From Gonatopus flavifemur (lineage: Eukaryota > Arthropoda > Insecta > Hymenoptera > Dryinidae): 64,000 nt of DNA. Position 1 is the stretch's first letter. Each line of letters begins with the position of its first letter. The notes under the pieces were generated by a model. That model saw only the letters and a list, made by a program, of their open reading frames with translations. It ran no database searches and was not told the DNA's origin. Below, one piece after another: positions 1 to 14,700 of this stretch. The stretch is from the NCBI GenBank assembly GCA_018340375.1, contig JAFFJZ010000003.1, positions 1,364,001 through 1,428,000 on the forward strand. Reading direction: 5' to 3'. Both the position numbers and the translations under genes were made by a program.

Positions 1-3000
1 GGCAACATTGTTGAAAGGAAAAGGACCCACTTCGGCGTTAGTCCGAATTTGAAGAACATTTAAAGAAATAAGTTATTGTGGTAACGCTTCCCTGAATACC
101 ACCATACAATCCTAATACGATAGGATTCCAAATTTGAAAAGAGAACTGAAATAACTTCGAAATTTTCTACACAGGGACGCGAAATTATCGAAGGCAACAA
201 TAACAAGTTGAAAAAATCAATTTCTCATGGCCTGCATCAGAACTGTTGTCAATTTTTGTGATTTTTTCATGACCGATGAGGATCAGCTTAGTAACTTTCT
301 ACATTGTATTAAAATATAAAATGAAGAAGTATGGTGTCATGGATCTCTCGTTCAAATTAATACCAGAAAATTCTCTACAATGTGTATATTATTAAAGATT
401 TATCAATTCTCATGTTCAAACAAAGGCAACGTGATTTGAATGAAAGCACAGAAAGGTGCCACCTTTTACCAAGTCAATCACTACTTTGAAATTATCTACT
501 TTGTTGAATATGAAGTATAGGACGAAAGGAAGGTAGAATGATGTATTTCGAATACCTGTTGCACGACCCATCGATCTTATCGATCGTTTAGCATCTGACA
601 CTTTTAAAAGATTTAATCTGTTGCTGGAGGTACTGCTGTGAGAAACTAAAGAAATTTACAATTCTGTACGTAAATGAAACCTGCGATCCAACAGATTTTT
701 TTCCACCCTCCGTTCAAGATGATACTTTTAGAATCCACTATTTCTTGTGATTTTCCACTTCATAGCTGTGAAACTTTCAATCAGAGTTTTCAACAAAGCT
801 GCAATCAAATTTCCTTTTCTCTGTCCCGTGCACAGAGAAAAGAGATCTTCAACAAATAATAAAGTTCGCTGTCATACGTAGCCCAGCCACCCCCGATATG
901 TGAAATAGTAATGGTCGTATTTTGATTTCTAGGCCCATAAAATTACAAAAATTGCTCATCCTCATAGTGATTCATGAAAGTACTACGTGGCATTACACTT
1001 TTCCATACTTCACATAACATAATCAGGAAATTGAATAGTTACTTCTACTGAAAACATATAGAAAACATGAATTTCCCTGAAATAAACATAAAAACGTCGA
1101 ACGTCGAGCATATTCCCCCCTTGGCGCTAAAAATGGTTGATTACGAAGTTTCTCATGATACGAGTGTCAATTGTCAGAGATCATGTAAGTCGTAATTGAA
1201 TAACCGGTCAAGCCTGAAGTTTGCCTGGGGGAACCATGGACGGACGAAAGCGTAACCGCCTTTACGAATTCACGTCGGTGAAAAATAAAGTATTATTCAA
1301 AGATGAAAACCGTACTGAATATAACGTTGAATTTTAATAAACAAATTTATCAACATTCATAATCATTTATTTCTAATGAAATATTCGAATGAAACGATTG
1401 AATAAGCGGAGGTGGTGATTATCAAAGAAAAAATGACAAATCGATAGAAAAGACGAAAGAAATCAAAGAACTGCGTATAATCTTATATCGCATGGAGAAT
1501 GGTCATTCCCTCGTATGTGTATTCATTTACGCCCCCATCGAATCTATAGGTTCGTGCTTATATTGCGCACATATATACATCACGAGTACCCTACGGTATT
1601 GTGTAATATATCCATATACGGGTGCAGCTGTTACGCGACATACCCTAAACGAATAATCAATAACGGTAACCGCTTTATCATGAAGGGTTCACCGCACATT
1701 TTGAACGAACTCGAGTTCAAAATTTGTCTATGATATACTTCTGGTTATCATGTTACCCACATTTTGTGGACAACAAAATATTTGATAAAATACGCTCACG
1801 TATCAACTCATGTTTCTTATCGGTTTCCAATTTACATTCAGTTCATCCGCAATGTGATTCAATGATTCTCATTGTTACACGTTGTCGTTTTCTTATCGAT
1901 AAATCTCCTCAAAGTGATTATTCCATGAAAAAAATATGATCTCGTGAATTACGATGTGAGAATCGTAGCGATAATTAGTCTATTCAAAATGTAATATCGT
2001 AAGATGTGCTATTTTTCCTATGATAAGAACAAGTCGAATGTCTCGATGTTAACTTTCGAGGGGTGTTTATCCTACCCCTGAGACATTTATCGCATGTTTA
2101 TGAAACCTTGGAGAGGTTTTCTGAATGTTCCAGAGTTACATTTTACTTTTCAACCATTCTTCACAAATAATTTATTGATATATTGTTTATAAAGATCGAG
2201 AACTCCTCGAATCTCAAGACAAAAGCAAAATTCGTGCCCGGAAAAGTTAATATATGTTTTGGAAGTGAACTCAATTTTACCTCCTTCCCCGCATATATTA
2301 TTTTATAAAGGTTTTATTAGAAAAAAAAAAAGAAATATTATGCCATATAAAGGCAAAGGATTGAGAATAGAATGAAGGGGTTATAACGTTCTGAACTTAT
2401 CCACAAGGAGTTTCGGAACGTGAAATTTGAATTGCCCGCAGGATTTGTTTAGCGCCAGGTAAATCTCTCTGGGAGTACCAAGTTTCGCCCCAAGTATGAC
2501 AATTCACACCATGAACGTCATATACCTTTGAATACAAAAATGACGGTAAAGGTGACTATTCCATGAAATTACACCTTCTTTATCTCACAACCATAGTTAT
2601 TTGCGACGAACAAAGAGAAAATTCGTTGCGTACCTCAATCGATTCCGATAACAATGTTGGATATTTTCCAGTTCGAAACCGATATAATGAGGAACGATGA
2701 TTGGGAGTAGCAAAGGGAGACGCAATAAAACTTTATATCTCTCAAAGGAATTCAACGGAGCGTGCATCCGCCGCCCTCTATGCCTTCTGCTCTTCAGCAC
2801 TTTGCCTCATAAAATGAAAGAGGATACCTGTGCCGTTGCTGCTATTGCTACTGTTGTTGCTGTTGCTATGAGAAAGAGAGAAAGACAGGCAGGAGGAATA
2901 CATCGAATCTCTGTGTACCTGTTCGCAAAACCTGCACGCGCTTCTTCTTTTCTTCGGCTGGTGTTTGACTTTGCGTACTACTTTAATCTCATTCCTAATA

Positions 3001-6000
3001 AGAAAGAAGATCAACACCTCCTACAAAGATCTATCTTCTTAATTCCACGTGGACCATAAATTAAGGCTGAAAAGACGTTGCCCTGGATTATCCAAAACAA
3101 AGAAGCACAGGCCAGAAATTCGTTTGTTGCGAAACTTAGTCAAGTTTTTTACATATAAAATCTTTCTGCTGCTAAGGTACTGCGAAGTACGATCAAATCG
3201 TTGATAAAATTATTAATTGGAGATGAGATGAGTAAACAACGATACAATAAATAAATGGTATTTAGAATTTGACTGGACATCTGTTCCATGGATAAAAGAA
3301 GAATATCGAACTAGAACAAGAATGCTTTTGCGATTGTATTTGCAGGAGGATAGGGTCCTCTCGAGACAGGTCGTCCATGAATGATCTACAAAAGACTGGT
3401 CCTGGGTCCCACGGAATTTCGAGGCCCGTACACGGTATTCCGAAGCCTGAGATTTCAGCTGATTGCCTTTCGCAAGGTCTACAGTCCGATATCCTTGGTC
3501 AAGGATATAAGAAAGAGGAAGAAGGAGAAAACGCGGCAATTGGTTAGACGTTCCTTTTAAAAATGTCCGTTAGGCGCCGTTGATATTAATACCAAAAGAA
3601 AACTATACCCCATGCATAAGCTCTTTTATACCTTTTCAAAAAGAATACGAAATTCCGCGTAAAGAATAATACAAAATTTTACAACAATGATAGCCAAAAA
3701 ATATGATCTCGTGTGTGAAAATAATACAGAATTCCGTAACAATGCCGCGTAAATAAATTCATATACATTAAAAAATCTGATTAAAACCTATATAAACCGA
3801 TTTGATTCCGATGCAAATTCCGGATAAACAAATCGGTGGTAAGTAATCAGACTGGTTCGGAAATATCTGAATAAAAAGCTCCCCTGGAATAGGAAATCGG
3901 GTGATGTTGGATAAGAAATTTCCGATGGAAAATCCGGATGCATTCCGATTAAATTTTGTGAATCGGTTGTAATAAGATTCTTTAAGGAGGATTTTTTTAA
4001 AACATTAAAACATGGTAAAATTCAACCGATGCGTTCAATTGATTGATTGTATCAAGCTGCTCCCTAGAGTTGTTAATTTGACTAAATTTCAGTCTGATGT
4101 TACCCTAGCAGCAAAATTTATCTGTAGGATTACACTCCAAATATAAATTCGAAACCCAAATAATCGTTTGCATAATTTTGAGAGATCATTTGCAGTTCAA
4201 ATTTAGTATTCAAAGCTCAATATTGTAATGATGTACTTTATCCCTGCGGATAAAAAACCTCTATTTATTGCCTAGTTCTCCAGAAAATACGTATCTTAAT
4301 TCCGCCTGTCTCTTCGAAGACTCCATGGCCCTTGAGTATCATGAAAATTATTATGAAACTTTTCACATAACAAAATCTATCAAATTTCATGATATGATAT
4401 TGTCAGACTCTCGTGTCATGAACATTGTAACTGCGTGAAAATTTGAAGAATTTATCGATACTGTTCCATCCTCCTGTCAACTTACATAAAAATTTGAGGA
4501 GAATAAAAAACTTTTCCATTTCCTGAATTCTCCCTCGACTCTAAGAATATTATTCAAAATTTTTCGGAGAATCATAAAAACAGAAATTCATTGACCATAG
4601 ATTTCATGTGTTCTCCTCTTAGAGTTTTTAATTGAAAGAACAGCGAGGTGTACAACGGCTGTTTCGTAGAACCAAGAGAAAAACGAGCAATCGATCCTCC
4701 ATAATTTCCAAGAAAGTCTCTCTCGTCTGCTCCATTTGACCACTTAACTGTGGTCCTCTTTTAAAATTCAGTACTATCCTTCTCTCGTGTGGAATAAATC
4801 AGAAGATGAAAAGAACGACCGGAATAGATTTGTTTTATGCCTAAGATCAGAAACAATACGCGGGCAACAACAGACGAAGCGAGAAAAGCGGCTTCCGCTT
4901 TGCGTAAATCCTGCCGACGTCGACGAAAGCACTTACAGGATAAAAGTGCAGGACCCGGTTCAATTTTCTCTTTTTCCAAATCCTCTTCTCAAGTTTTGAA
5001 TCAAACATCTTCGAAAATTAAATCAAATGATAGGTCATGTGAAATTAAATTTCAATTCTTGTGATTGGAATATACTCTCAGATTTATACCAAACTAAATA
5101 AAATATAAATCTATTGATCCCACTCCACGTGGATGGGTGTATTAACTGTGTTCCATATTGAACGATGATGACAGATTCCGATCAAAAATTATATTTAGGG
5201 TTCTAGTGGACGGGAGATCTATTCACGAGCAAAAAAGTATGATTAGGATCGATGAGAATATCGATTGCTATATCGTCAATACTCAATCCTTGGATGGCAT
5301 TTCAGAGTCATAAGAAAAGTTACTAGTTCACAAATCTTTCCCTTTCGCTTTTCTCCAAAATAAAAGAATGAAATCGAAAGTAATGAGAGGTGTAGTTACT
5401 AATTTTGTTCAATCATTTACAGGAATACAGGCTTCGGAAGGGGGCAGAACTTAGTAACTTCGAGACTCACACTGTTACGAGATCGATATATCTTTGGAGA
5501 GGAGAGGGAACATTTTCATTCCACGAGTGAATATGATTAGCATAAGAAAATGTTCTTGATGGTTTCTACCGAATCATTGTATCGGTTATTATTATTATCA
5601 TCGTTGTTACTAGGGCAAGGAAAGGAAGAAAGCACAGATCTTGTATGAGACTCTCGGAAGGTCAGGTAACCGGACCATCTTCACTAATTCATTCGTCGGA
5701 AACTTCAACATCTCAAAGTTTTAGTAACATCTGCTCGACACAGGAATGTTATTTTCCAGTAACGGAAAAAAATCTATTGAAGAATGCCGATACGAACGTT
5801 TGAGATTTCAGGGCCAAGGAGAGCGTTCATATTCGAATTATTTAATAGACCTGATGAAGTACTAATATAAATATAACGATCTCCGATAAAAATGGATCTC
5901 GCTATTTTATTCATTCTCTGCGGCATTCTATCTCCTCCCCTGTCTATAAAACTAGCGGTCTACATTATGAATGAAAAAAATACAGCAATTTTACTGCACT

Positions 6001-6237
6001 ATGGTGCAGAGAAATTTCGGAACGGTGTATTATAATTTTCACCACCAGAAACAGAAAAGTGTTGGTTGTACTGGAATTTGATAATTTTATACTTCAAATT
6101 CTTGCTCTCCTCCCTAACAGCACACCCACCGATGTTCACGTTGCATCTCCGAGGAGGCGAGGTGAATAAAAGGTGGAGGAACGGAGAAGCGACGAAGGAA
6201 TATCCGCACATACACAAAATTAATATCAAAAGAGAGT
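1..6237. other. Gene-poor AT-rich sequence
   Basis: No supportable gene. A fragment at about 1928-1991 resembles one at 24,962-25,042 and, in part, about 3,697-3,715. A Ser/Arg-rich ORF of 75 codons at 4837-5064 is noted as a finding. Confidence 0.5.
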
Positions 6238-6390
6238 AAAATGTTGACTTCTCCAGCAAATTTTGGCATTATACACAGAATAGCAAACAAATTATGCTGG
6301 AGAAGTCAACATTTTTTGCTGACACCGCTAAAAAATCGCTGTCACAGCAAAAAATTTGCCACTTCGGCGAATTTTGCTTTCTCCGTGTAG
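6238..6390. repeat. Foldback element, TGCTGT family copy 1
   Basis: A perfect 21-bp inverted repeat, 6238-6258 against 6295-6315, with a 36-bp spacer. It is followed by GCTGTCACAGCAAAAAATTT and ends near CTCCGTGTA. The sequence recurs at 7,180-7,330, about 9,946-9,990, about 20,130-20,260 and 21,620-21,850, so it is a dispersed non-coding element, probably a MITE. Confidence 0.7.
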
Positions 6391-9300
6391 ATCGGATCGT
6401 TCATTCCCTGTCTATCATAATTCTTCTTGCCCAAAAAGTAATATGGATAAAATATTCTAATGCAGTACGACACGAGGACTCCACAGTGGATGTATCGAGA
6501 TATCGTTTGTAAGCTTACACTACCTTGATAATAATTCAAAAACAATTTCCGTCCACTTGATAACTTTTTGTACTCTGGTTTTACATTATCCGTACATCCA
6601 AGGCATAAAATTTCACCGACTTTTGTCCGTACCTGTACTCGAAAGGGGTTAACGTTCCCCGTCGATTTCACTTGTTTTGCAAAGAACAACTTTCCCAAGG
6701 ACCGATAAACCAAGACCAATTCTGATGAATGTTGGATTTTTATCTCTTTTTTTCTCCTCTTTCCAAGAACGTGGCAACAATTGAAGAAAACCAACGTGAA
6801 AAACGGTCAGGTCGAATGAGAGTTGAAAAGGCTCGTCACCTTTTAAATTCTCCGTGAAGCCGTGGCTTGGAATCATTAGACTCGCTGATTCCGGGGAGAT
6901 TATTTCTTCGTGTGCACTTCTCAGAGGGATATTTTTTGTTCATTTTTACGGATCGTTTGTGGCTTCTTCAAGCAGATCGAAGAAGAATGATGGCAACGTC
7001 TCCTCAATTAGCACCGTATTGGACGAAAAAAAGTTGAATAACCACGTTAATTTATGCTAATACTTGTATAAGTTGATTTTGTTCATGGTTTTCCAATTGG
7101 GACGGCAAATTTATGACTATACAAAATAATCAACTACCCTAGCATTACTGGATTTGAATAGTGTACTACAAGGAGAAAAAAGTTTGCTATAACACAGCAA
7201 CAAATGTCGACTTCTCTAGCAAAATTTGTTTGCTATGGGATTGACAGCTGAAGGATCGCTGTCGCAGCTAACAAGATTGCCGTGATAACGCATAGTTTGC
7301 TATCACAGCAACTTTCTTTTCTCTCCGTGTATTCGAAATTCATTGGTATGCGAGCATATTTACGCTCGCGATTGAACCAGTTCGAGATTATTGTTTCATC
7401 CGCACGTGTCCTTTATATTCCCATCGAATCAACAAATTTTTATGTAAACGAAGAAGAAAAGTATGAATCCAAAGCGCTTAGCCATCGACAATACAATCTT
7501 ACGTAAATAAAAAGTGTTCTAAATTATACTAGTTTGAGGAGTGAAATGAAGATCAAATTTTTCATTAAACCGCAGCCAAATGATAAACCTTAGATAAGAT
7601 TTTCTAAGAAGGAATCCTGCGGATCATTAATTTCAACGTCAAATATTTTGGTACGGAGACATCTCTATTATCCCAGACAAATATAACGATATACCTTGTT
7701 GGAAGAAAAAAGTAAATCCTTGCCAGTGGAATTCGTGCCACGTTACCTGCTATAAACACGTATTCCGCACATGTTTTTCTTTCTCTTTGTATTCGGAAAT
7801 CTCTGGACAGTTTCACAATAATAAAGATTCATTGAGAAAATGTTTTTCTCCGAAGGGAGAATGGTGAATAATATGTATTTTACAATTTTAACAAAGAGTC
7901 GTTTTTGCCTTCGCATGCCCACCATCACATCTGTCGGTGAACTTTTGAGGACTTAGGATACTCGAATAATCACTTGCCACATACAGGTTTCAACATACCA
8001 TTTTTCGCGCCATTTTCACGATACCGGATGATATTTGAACGATCCATCAATTTGTCTAGTCTGCCAATATAAATCTTTCTTTCTTCGGTACATTATTTTG
8101 ACAACGGATAGGGATATGATGCTTGATAAAAGAAATATACGGAGAGTTGCCTCGATTGGACCACCAATCACCACCTTCTATCCAAAGAGAGAGAGAGGAA
8201 TTTAGATTTCTTTTAATCGTACAGCGATAATGTGACATTAATGAACATTATCACTGTATGATTAGAACGAGTCTAAATGTATTCCTCTTGCGATATAAGG
8301 CGATGAAAGAGTTTATTGACAATGAGGGTAAATGATTACAATGTAACAAACATTTGTGAATTCATCATCGCTAAGAAAAGTTTATTACATTCAACTGATT
8401 TGGTACGATACGAGAACACATAAAAATACAAGAATCAATAATATTTCATCGAATAATCGACGACAGCAGGTTGGTTGCCGGTATCAAACCGGTCTTCGTT
8501 GGAACAACATCATATTCTTATATAGTATAAATATCGAATTGTGTGTTTTATATGAAAAGAGTGTGGCTTGCAAACAAGATTGGAACTCATTGAATGATAA
8601 TATGTAATATCAGGTTGGCTGGTGAAAGGTTTATTCCCATGAATTTCAAGTGAATTGAACACAAATGGAAACCAAGTTTTCGAATTTAAATGAGAAAAGG
8701 GAGAGCACTGGCTTTCATATGTTTGGATTCGTTTATCCAAAAGGCACTCGAAAGATCGGCTGAGCGTTTATAAGAATCAAAAAGAAACGAATTGAATCAG
8801 AACCAGTTGAAAATTGAATGGTATTCATCGCTATACGTTTGTTTGGATCAATGTTTAATTGTGATGTTACATCAACTATAGATATTATAGTTACCGCGAA
8901 TATTTGGAATTCATACAGGGGGAATAATCAAGTTTTTGTCACTGCAAGGCAATATTAATCGATTCTTATTTTCATCCAGCGTGATAAGACGATGATATCA
9001 GATATTTCAATAGCAAATCACCTTTCCATCGATCAACGATTCCAAAATAATATGTGTATTTTGTAACGATAATAAAAACGAATGGTTGAACTTTGCAACA
9101 TTCCTTCCATCGTTTTCCTCCTAAAATCAGTCAGCTGATGGTATTTAGGCACTCAGCTGAGAAAAGACCAAGGGCGAACGGCAAGTGGCAAGCAGACATA
9201 AGAGAGGCCGCCATTTTTAAATCCCTCGTTGTCTCCGGGAATTTAAAAGACCCGCAGACGAACTACAATGTTGCGACCTCGACTCTCCGCTTCTCTTTTT

Positions 9301-11441
9301 CTCCTCTTTCTTCGTGGTCATCGCATCGCAGTCATCTTCTATTGCAGTTTTCTTTCCTTTCATCCTTTGCTAATACACACCCAAGAAGAAGATGAAAAAT
9401 TTCTCTCATTTAACAAACAAGAGATAGATCGTCGTCGTCGTCGTCGTCGTTGTCGTGGGTACCGAATGGTAGAACAACGAAGATAAAGTAATAAATGTAA
9501 AAAAGAGGGAGAAAGAAGAGGTATGAAACATAAAAGCCTCGTCTCTTGTTGATCCAGGGTGAGAAAACTTAGCGGTAGGTTAAGCGAAGAAAGAAAAAAA
9601 ACTTTTAAGTGAGAAGAGGAAAATTTGAAGATCCTTTGCGTGGTTTCTGCCCTTGACTCGCTCCATGCATCCGAGAGAATAATTGTTAGATCGTATAACG
9701 TTACCGATTTCGCTTTCTCATCTTTCGAAAGGATCTGGGCGATCCCTTTGAATAATCATAATGGTTTTTCGAAAATCGAAACAAAGCTCCGCTGAACTTT
9801 CATTCCAATAAACATTTGATTTCTCAACATATTTCGTTATGTAACATTTTCAGATATTACAGCTGCATCAATTGAATCTTAGCTATCGCATTTGAACCCT
9901 TTAGTGCCCAAAAGATAACCAATTCCTTAGCAACACCAACCAAACTTTTGCTGGAGAGACTGAACATTTTGCTCCAACAGCTGAAAAATGACTGTCCTGT
10001 TCAAAAGAACCTAATGGTTTTTCGTGCAAGTTATGTCATAATTATGTAAATTCAGGGTTCAATGTTATAAAGTATAACGCCATGGAGAGTTTTTGTACAC
10101 TGAGCAAACAAATTAGTAAAATATATATAGAACTAAGTAAGTATTTGGACAAGTTCAGGACGAAAACAATTCAGCGATAGTTTGAAAGATTTTCGGATTT
10201 TTACACAATTACATCAACTACACTTCAATTTTTAATCCGAAGATGTTTGACATTCGAGTAATTTTTTCGTTCTTTTTGCAATCCTCCTCAAGTAGTTCAT
10301 CATTACCCTACTCTCCCCTAAACCGGAAAAATCGAAATCCATACATTCAGTTCGTAAAATAATTTATTTCTCATTGAAAAACCAGACATTCTATAAAAAT
10401 TCGAATTCGATTTTTTAACGGATCGACCCGAAACCATAGAAGTCAACCCACAAGTCCATTCTTGAATTATTGGTAATAATGAGAGAAAAAAGAAATGATC
10501 CTAAGCCAACACTCCAAACTGAATAAAAAAACAAATATTTGTGAGAAGAGAAGTGGAGAGGATGCCAAAGGTTCTTTCCCGTGCGGTCTGGTGGAAAAAT
10601 TACAACCGCAACGACCATTTCTTGCGCGTCACGTGTTACCGGTAACCTGCGAAGCAGACCGGCAACCCAAATGTTGAAGCCTGCGTTCTCCCAAAGGTGC
10701 TTGCCTCCCGTTGTGAAAGACGTTCTTCGTCAACTGTGACGTAGCTAGCGAGCTTAGACACACATGTAGGAAGGAGAAAAGCGCGGGAAACCGATACTTT
10801 ATCCGGAAAAGGAGTACAATAAATTCTCAAACTTGATCGGAGGAACAGGAAGATGACCGAATTTCTAAGTAATTCTGCGGCACAACGGAGAAAGCTCCTT
10901 GAGTCGGATCTTTGACAAATATGATTTCATATAAAAAACTTATTTCCTTAAAAAATGGCAGGACTGACTGTGGATGCATTCAACTCGACCATATCCCACC
11001 CAGCACAAATCGATCTAATCACCATGACAATTAAGAATTCCTTACCTTTAATTCCTAAAAATACTATCTATCATTCATGAATTCTCAAGCAAAATCAAAA
11101 CATCGTTCTGCACAGCAATTCAAAAATTTCTGTACGAAAAGATGCTTCAATTTTATCGAAGCAGTTTTGAATAGTTTGAGAGAAATGATTTAGCTCGTAC
11201 CACAGCAATGGTATCTTCTCACACAAGAATTAAACACATAAATGAATAAGTATTGATATAAGTACAAGCAGGATGCGTAGAATTTCAAAAATAGGCTCTG
11301 CGCATCCCGTTATGCTTATGCTTACACTATTTTCCGTCTTAGGGCATTTGTATGCTTACTTCTTTTTTGTTTTTGTGCTGTTCTCATCTGCAACGCAAGA
11401 GCGTTCTGTTAATAATAAACAATCGATTCAACAATATTGAC
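6391..11441. other. Gene-poor sequence
   Basis: No gene supported. Holds the 7.2 kb repeat copy, a short GTC microsatellite at about 9430-9450, a TGCTGG-type repeat fragment at about 9,946-9,990, and a slightly GC-richer stretch at 10,580-10,830. Confidence 0.45.
7180..7330. repeat. TGCTGT family copy 2
   Basis: Shares GTCGACTTCTCTAGCAAAA, GCTGTCGCAGC, and a TTTCTCTCCGTGTA end with copy 1, about 0.9 kb away. Diverged, with no coding capacity. Confidence 0.55.
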
Positions 11442-11735
11442 GATCCCGTACAGCACAACCACCGATCCTCCACTTAGAACTTCGGTGGAGAATTGGGAGC
11501 CGTGGAAATAAGGGAGAGGTGACGGAGACACGTCCGCCCTCTGTATTTTCAATGAAATTCATAAGAGGGCATTTACATCACTAAATCCGAATGTATTAAT
11601 CCACCAACATGAATTTTCATTGAAAATACAGGAGGTGGACATTTCTCCGTCGCCTCTCCCTCATTTCCACCCATTCTCCACCTCCATTCCACCGAAGTCC
11701 TGGGTAGAGAAACGGTGGTTGTGCTGTACGGGATC
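11442..11735. repeat. Long foldback element, 294 bp
   Basis: Left arm about 11442-11561 pairs with right arm about 11610-11735 around a spacer of some 48 bases. Outermost GATCCCGTACAGCACAACCA matches exactly in reverse complement, and the inner TGTATTTTCAATGAAA matches GAATTTTCATTGAAAATACA. No ORF of note. A MITE or foldback element; the transcript would fold into a long imperfect hairpin. Confidence 0.8.
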
Positions 11736-14700
11736 ATACTTTTATCATGATCATTGCGGATCGACGTATGACAACTTTTATGGGATATTTTTCGCGGGTT
11801 TTTTTTCCAGAAATCTCTCCAATCGTAAATTATAACAACACATGAAAAACAACCCAGCAAGAAATTTTCTTCCCTAAAAATTGTACCATTTAAAGTCCTA
11901 ACGTGTCCCAGGCCAATCCTTTGTTGTTAAAATTTAATGCAAAAACCTTATGAAACACACTGTTAACTCTGTTTCAAATTTCAGGATGTCGTTAATATTG
12001 GTAGGAAATCTTTGGAAACGTGGGTGGGATGGAAAGAAAGAAAATACATCTCGATTGGCGCCGATTTCTGTCCCAAGGTGTAGACTTCGTGTGCGTGGAT
12101 ACACCCCAACATAGAAAGATGAATGAACGAGCGAACAAATGTGTGTATCTCCACCCATATCCAACGACGTATCCAGTAAATTCGAAGATTCTTGAACAAC
12201 TGTTATATAACTCAACTATCCTCTTGAGGAAAAATGAAATGGATCGCTCCACAAAGTGGAAGAGGATTCTGAAAAAGGCTGTAGTGGGACGGAACCTCTC
12301 CGAGAGTTCTGTTACAAACACGAACAAACAGGTTGACATCCTTCTTACGATATTTATCATCGGTTAAAGGCCGAGCACTCTGCTGCGTCGTTTGTCGTCT
12401 ACCAGACTTTTCCACCACATATCCGTACGGTCGTGTATGTGTTAATACGGATCGACACACCTCTCGATCCTCTCTATTCAACAAAAATTTTGGCGGGAAG
12501 AGAGTGGAATCGACTCTTCAATTTCATATTACAAGCTCCTAATAATGAACGTTGTTCCATTCGATCGTATTGAATTCTCAATTCAAGTTTAATATCTGAA
12601 AAAGAAGATTTTTTATATAATTAAAGTCGTTTCAAGAGAAGTACTACAACCCAATTATAATGATTTAGTTATTATTCGTATATGAAAGACCTCTAACAAG
12701 GTTGAAAATTCAAAATTGTCAAACGCCTATACTATCCTTGTTATTCTTGTTAACACTGAATACGATGGAAAGAACAGACTCGGTTTGAAGAAACTGATGT
12801 ATCATTCCGGTGTCCTCTCAAAGGAAGTCGTTACAAGGAGACGACAACATAGGCAGGTCCCATAGAAGTATCTACAAAAAGAGAGGAACCATGGGATACG
12901 TGAAAGACCTGGTTGCAGGTTCTCCTTTAGCCTCTCTTCCCTCTCTGTGTATACCTTGTATATGTATTTCATATATACATGCAAAATAACCACACAGGTA
13001 TTATATGTTGAGTGACCAGAATCTCCCTCCACCTATTGTGCAGAAAATAGGAAAATAAGTTTTCTCTCCGGTATTTCGATTGGTATCGGTTACCTGAAGG
13101 CAGAAGTACCACCGCGCGAAGAGAAGAAAATATGACTTGCCTCGAAACGGATAATTATACCAAGTCATTTTCTTAGAAAAGGAATATACATATTATTATT
13201 CTCAAGAACGATCTATTTATTTTTCAAAATCTTCAAAAACTTTATTCGACGCGGATTGATCTTGTTTTGAGAATTGTAATTTCACGATGTTGTGATTGTA
13301 TGAGCTCGCTCGCATCAAGTCAATTCTTTTCGGTCCAACTCCAGGATTAAATCACACGATAATATTATTGCAACACTTTTCAAATAAATTTTACATGAAT
13401 TTAAGATGTAGCTAGCATGTAATTCTTCAAAACAACATTTCATCGAGAATTCGAGCAGTCAAAACATATAGTTGAGAGCTACCGAATCAGAAACACGGGA
13501 ACATAGTTTAAATCAGAGGCTCGGCAATTGGTTGTTGGCTTATGGTCGCTAGTTTCAGCTTCTTATGATTTTGTGTAAGTTTTATAAAATTATGATTATT
13601 ATATAAAAACTTGGGTGGAAAAATATTTTTCTAACTCACCGAGCAAAATGTCATTCTTTGCTTTCAAGAAACTTTTGCAACATAAAATAGTACCCTAAAT
13701 CGACCTGATGAATGGATCGCATCATTGAGCCTTCGTGTAACATGACTCTGTGAAATGTTTTGTTTGGTCCACGCTTTGGAGTACGTAAAGCTAATTTTCA
13801 CGCAATATTGAATATCATACTCTCGATTATAAAGTGTATCCAGATTCCGTACTCTTCTTACAACGGTTGCAACTCAAATTTCTTGCTGTGCTTCGACAAT
13901 TTTCGGACCACCCGCTCTGAGAAAAAAATTCATCAAAAATGTGAAGATCGTCATCCTAATCGAAAGGCCAAAGAATGGAAAAAATCATTCTCTACAATGT
14001 ACATTAGTTCATCCCCTATGAACATAAATGAAGAGTTGCCAGATTTAGGGTTGTTCCAAAGGAATCAGCGAATCCAATGATCCTGTTGAATAGAATGATC
14101 GATGGGAAAAATGAATGGATAGGATATTCATTCGGCGGATGATTGCGTTCATTGTTTTTTCTCTGATGGTTCACAGTTGAGCACGAAGAAAAGAGTTTCT
14201 GCATCGACTTGAGATATGCAACAAATGCGATTGCAGACGTTTTGAGAAGCCAGCAACAAATCTTCACCAGCATTGGAGGACCATTAGTGGTCTATGAGAA
14301 TACACGGAAACACAAAGATTATTAATATTTTTAAAAAATGACCAACAATTTAGGGAAGAAGAGTACCGCTAAAGAATATTTGTATCGATCGCAATATTTA
14401 GTATTTTTATTACGAATTTTTACTGAAGATGATAAAATAAAACACTTGGATTTGCAACGGACTCGTTCCTGAACGTCAAAATGTGCGCTTGAACTGAATT
14501 TAATTTTGTGCACTTTCTGGTATGGTGTCTCCTTGATAACCAGATGTTTCCGCTGGTCTCCACAGGCCTCCAAACTCGCGACTATGTATCACTTTGTACC
14601 ATTCAATGGCATCCAAACCACGTTGATTTTATCTTAGATGAATGTTTTTGCATTTAGCGACTGGATTTTGAGTCACCGATGATTTTCGGATGTATTTTAT

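Noticed and set aside
6342..6794. 150-codon minus-strand ORF
   Set aside because: Its C-terminal part is the repeat element at 6,238-6,390, and the remainder has no recognisable family.
8466..8500. tRNA-like GGTTGGTTGCCGGTATCAA segment
   Set aside because: No cloverleaf with proper acceptor and T arms could be drawn.
11992..12484. Overlapping ORFs of 90-122 codons on both strands
   Set aside because: Both strands and several frames are open together, which points to a local lack of stop triplets, and no domain is recognisable.
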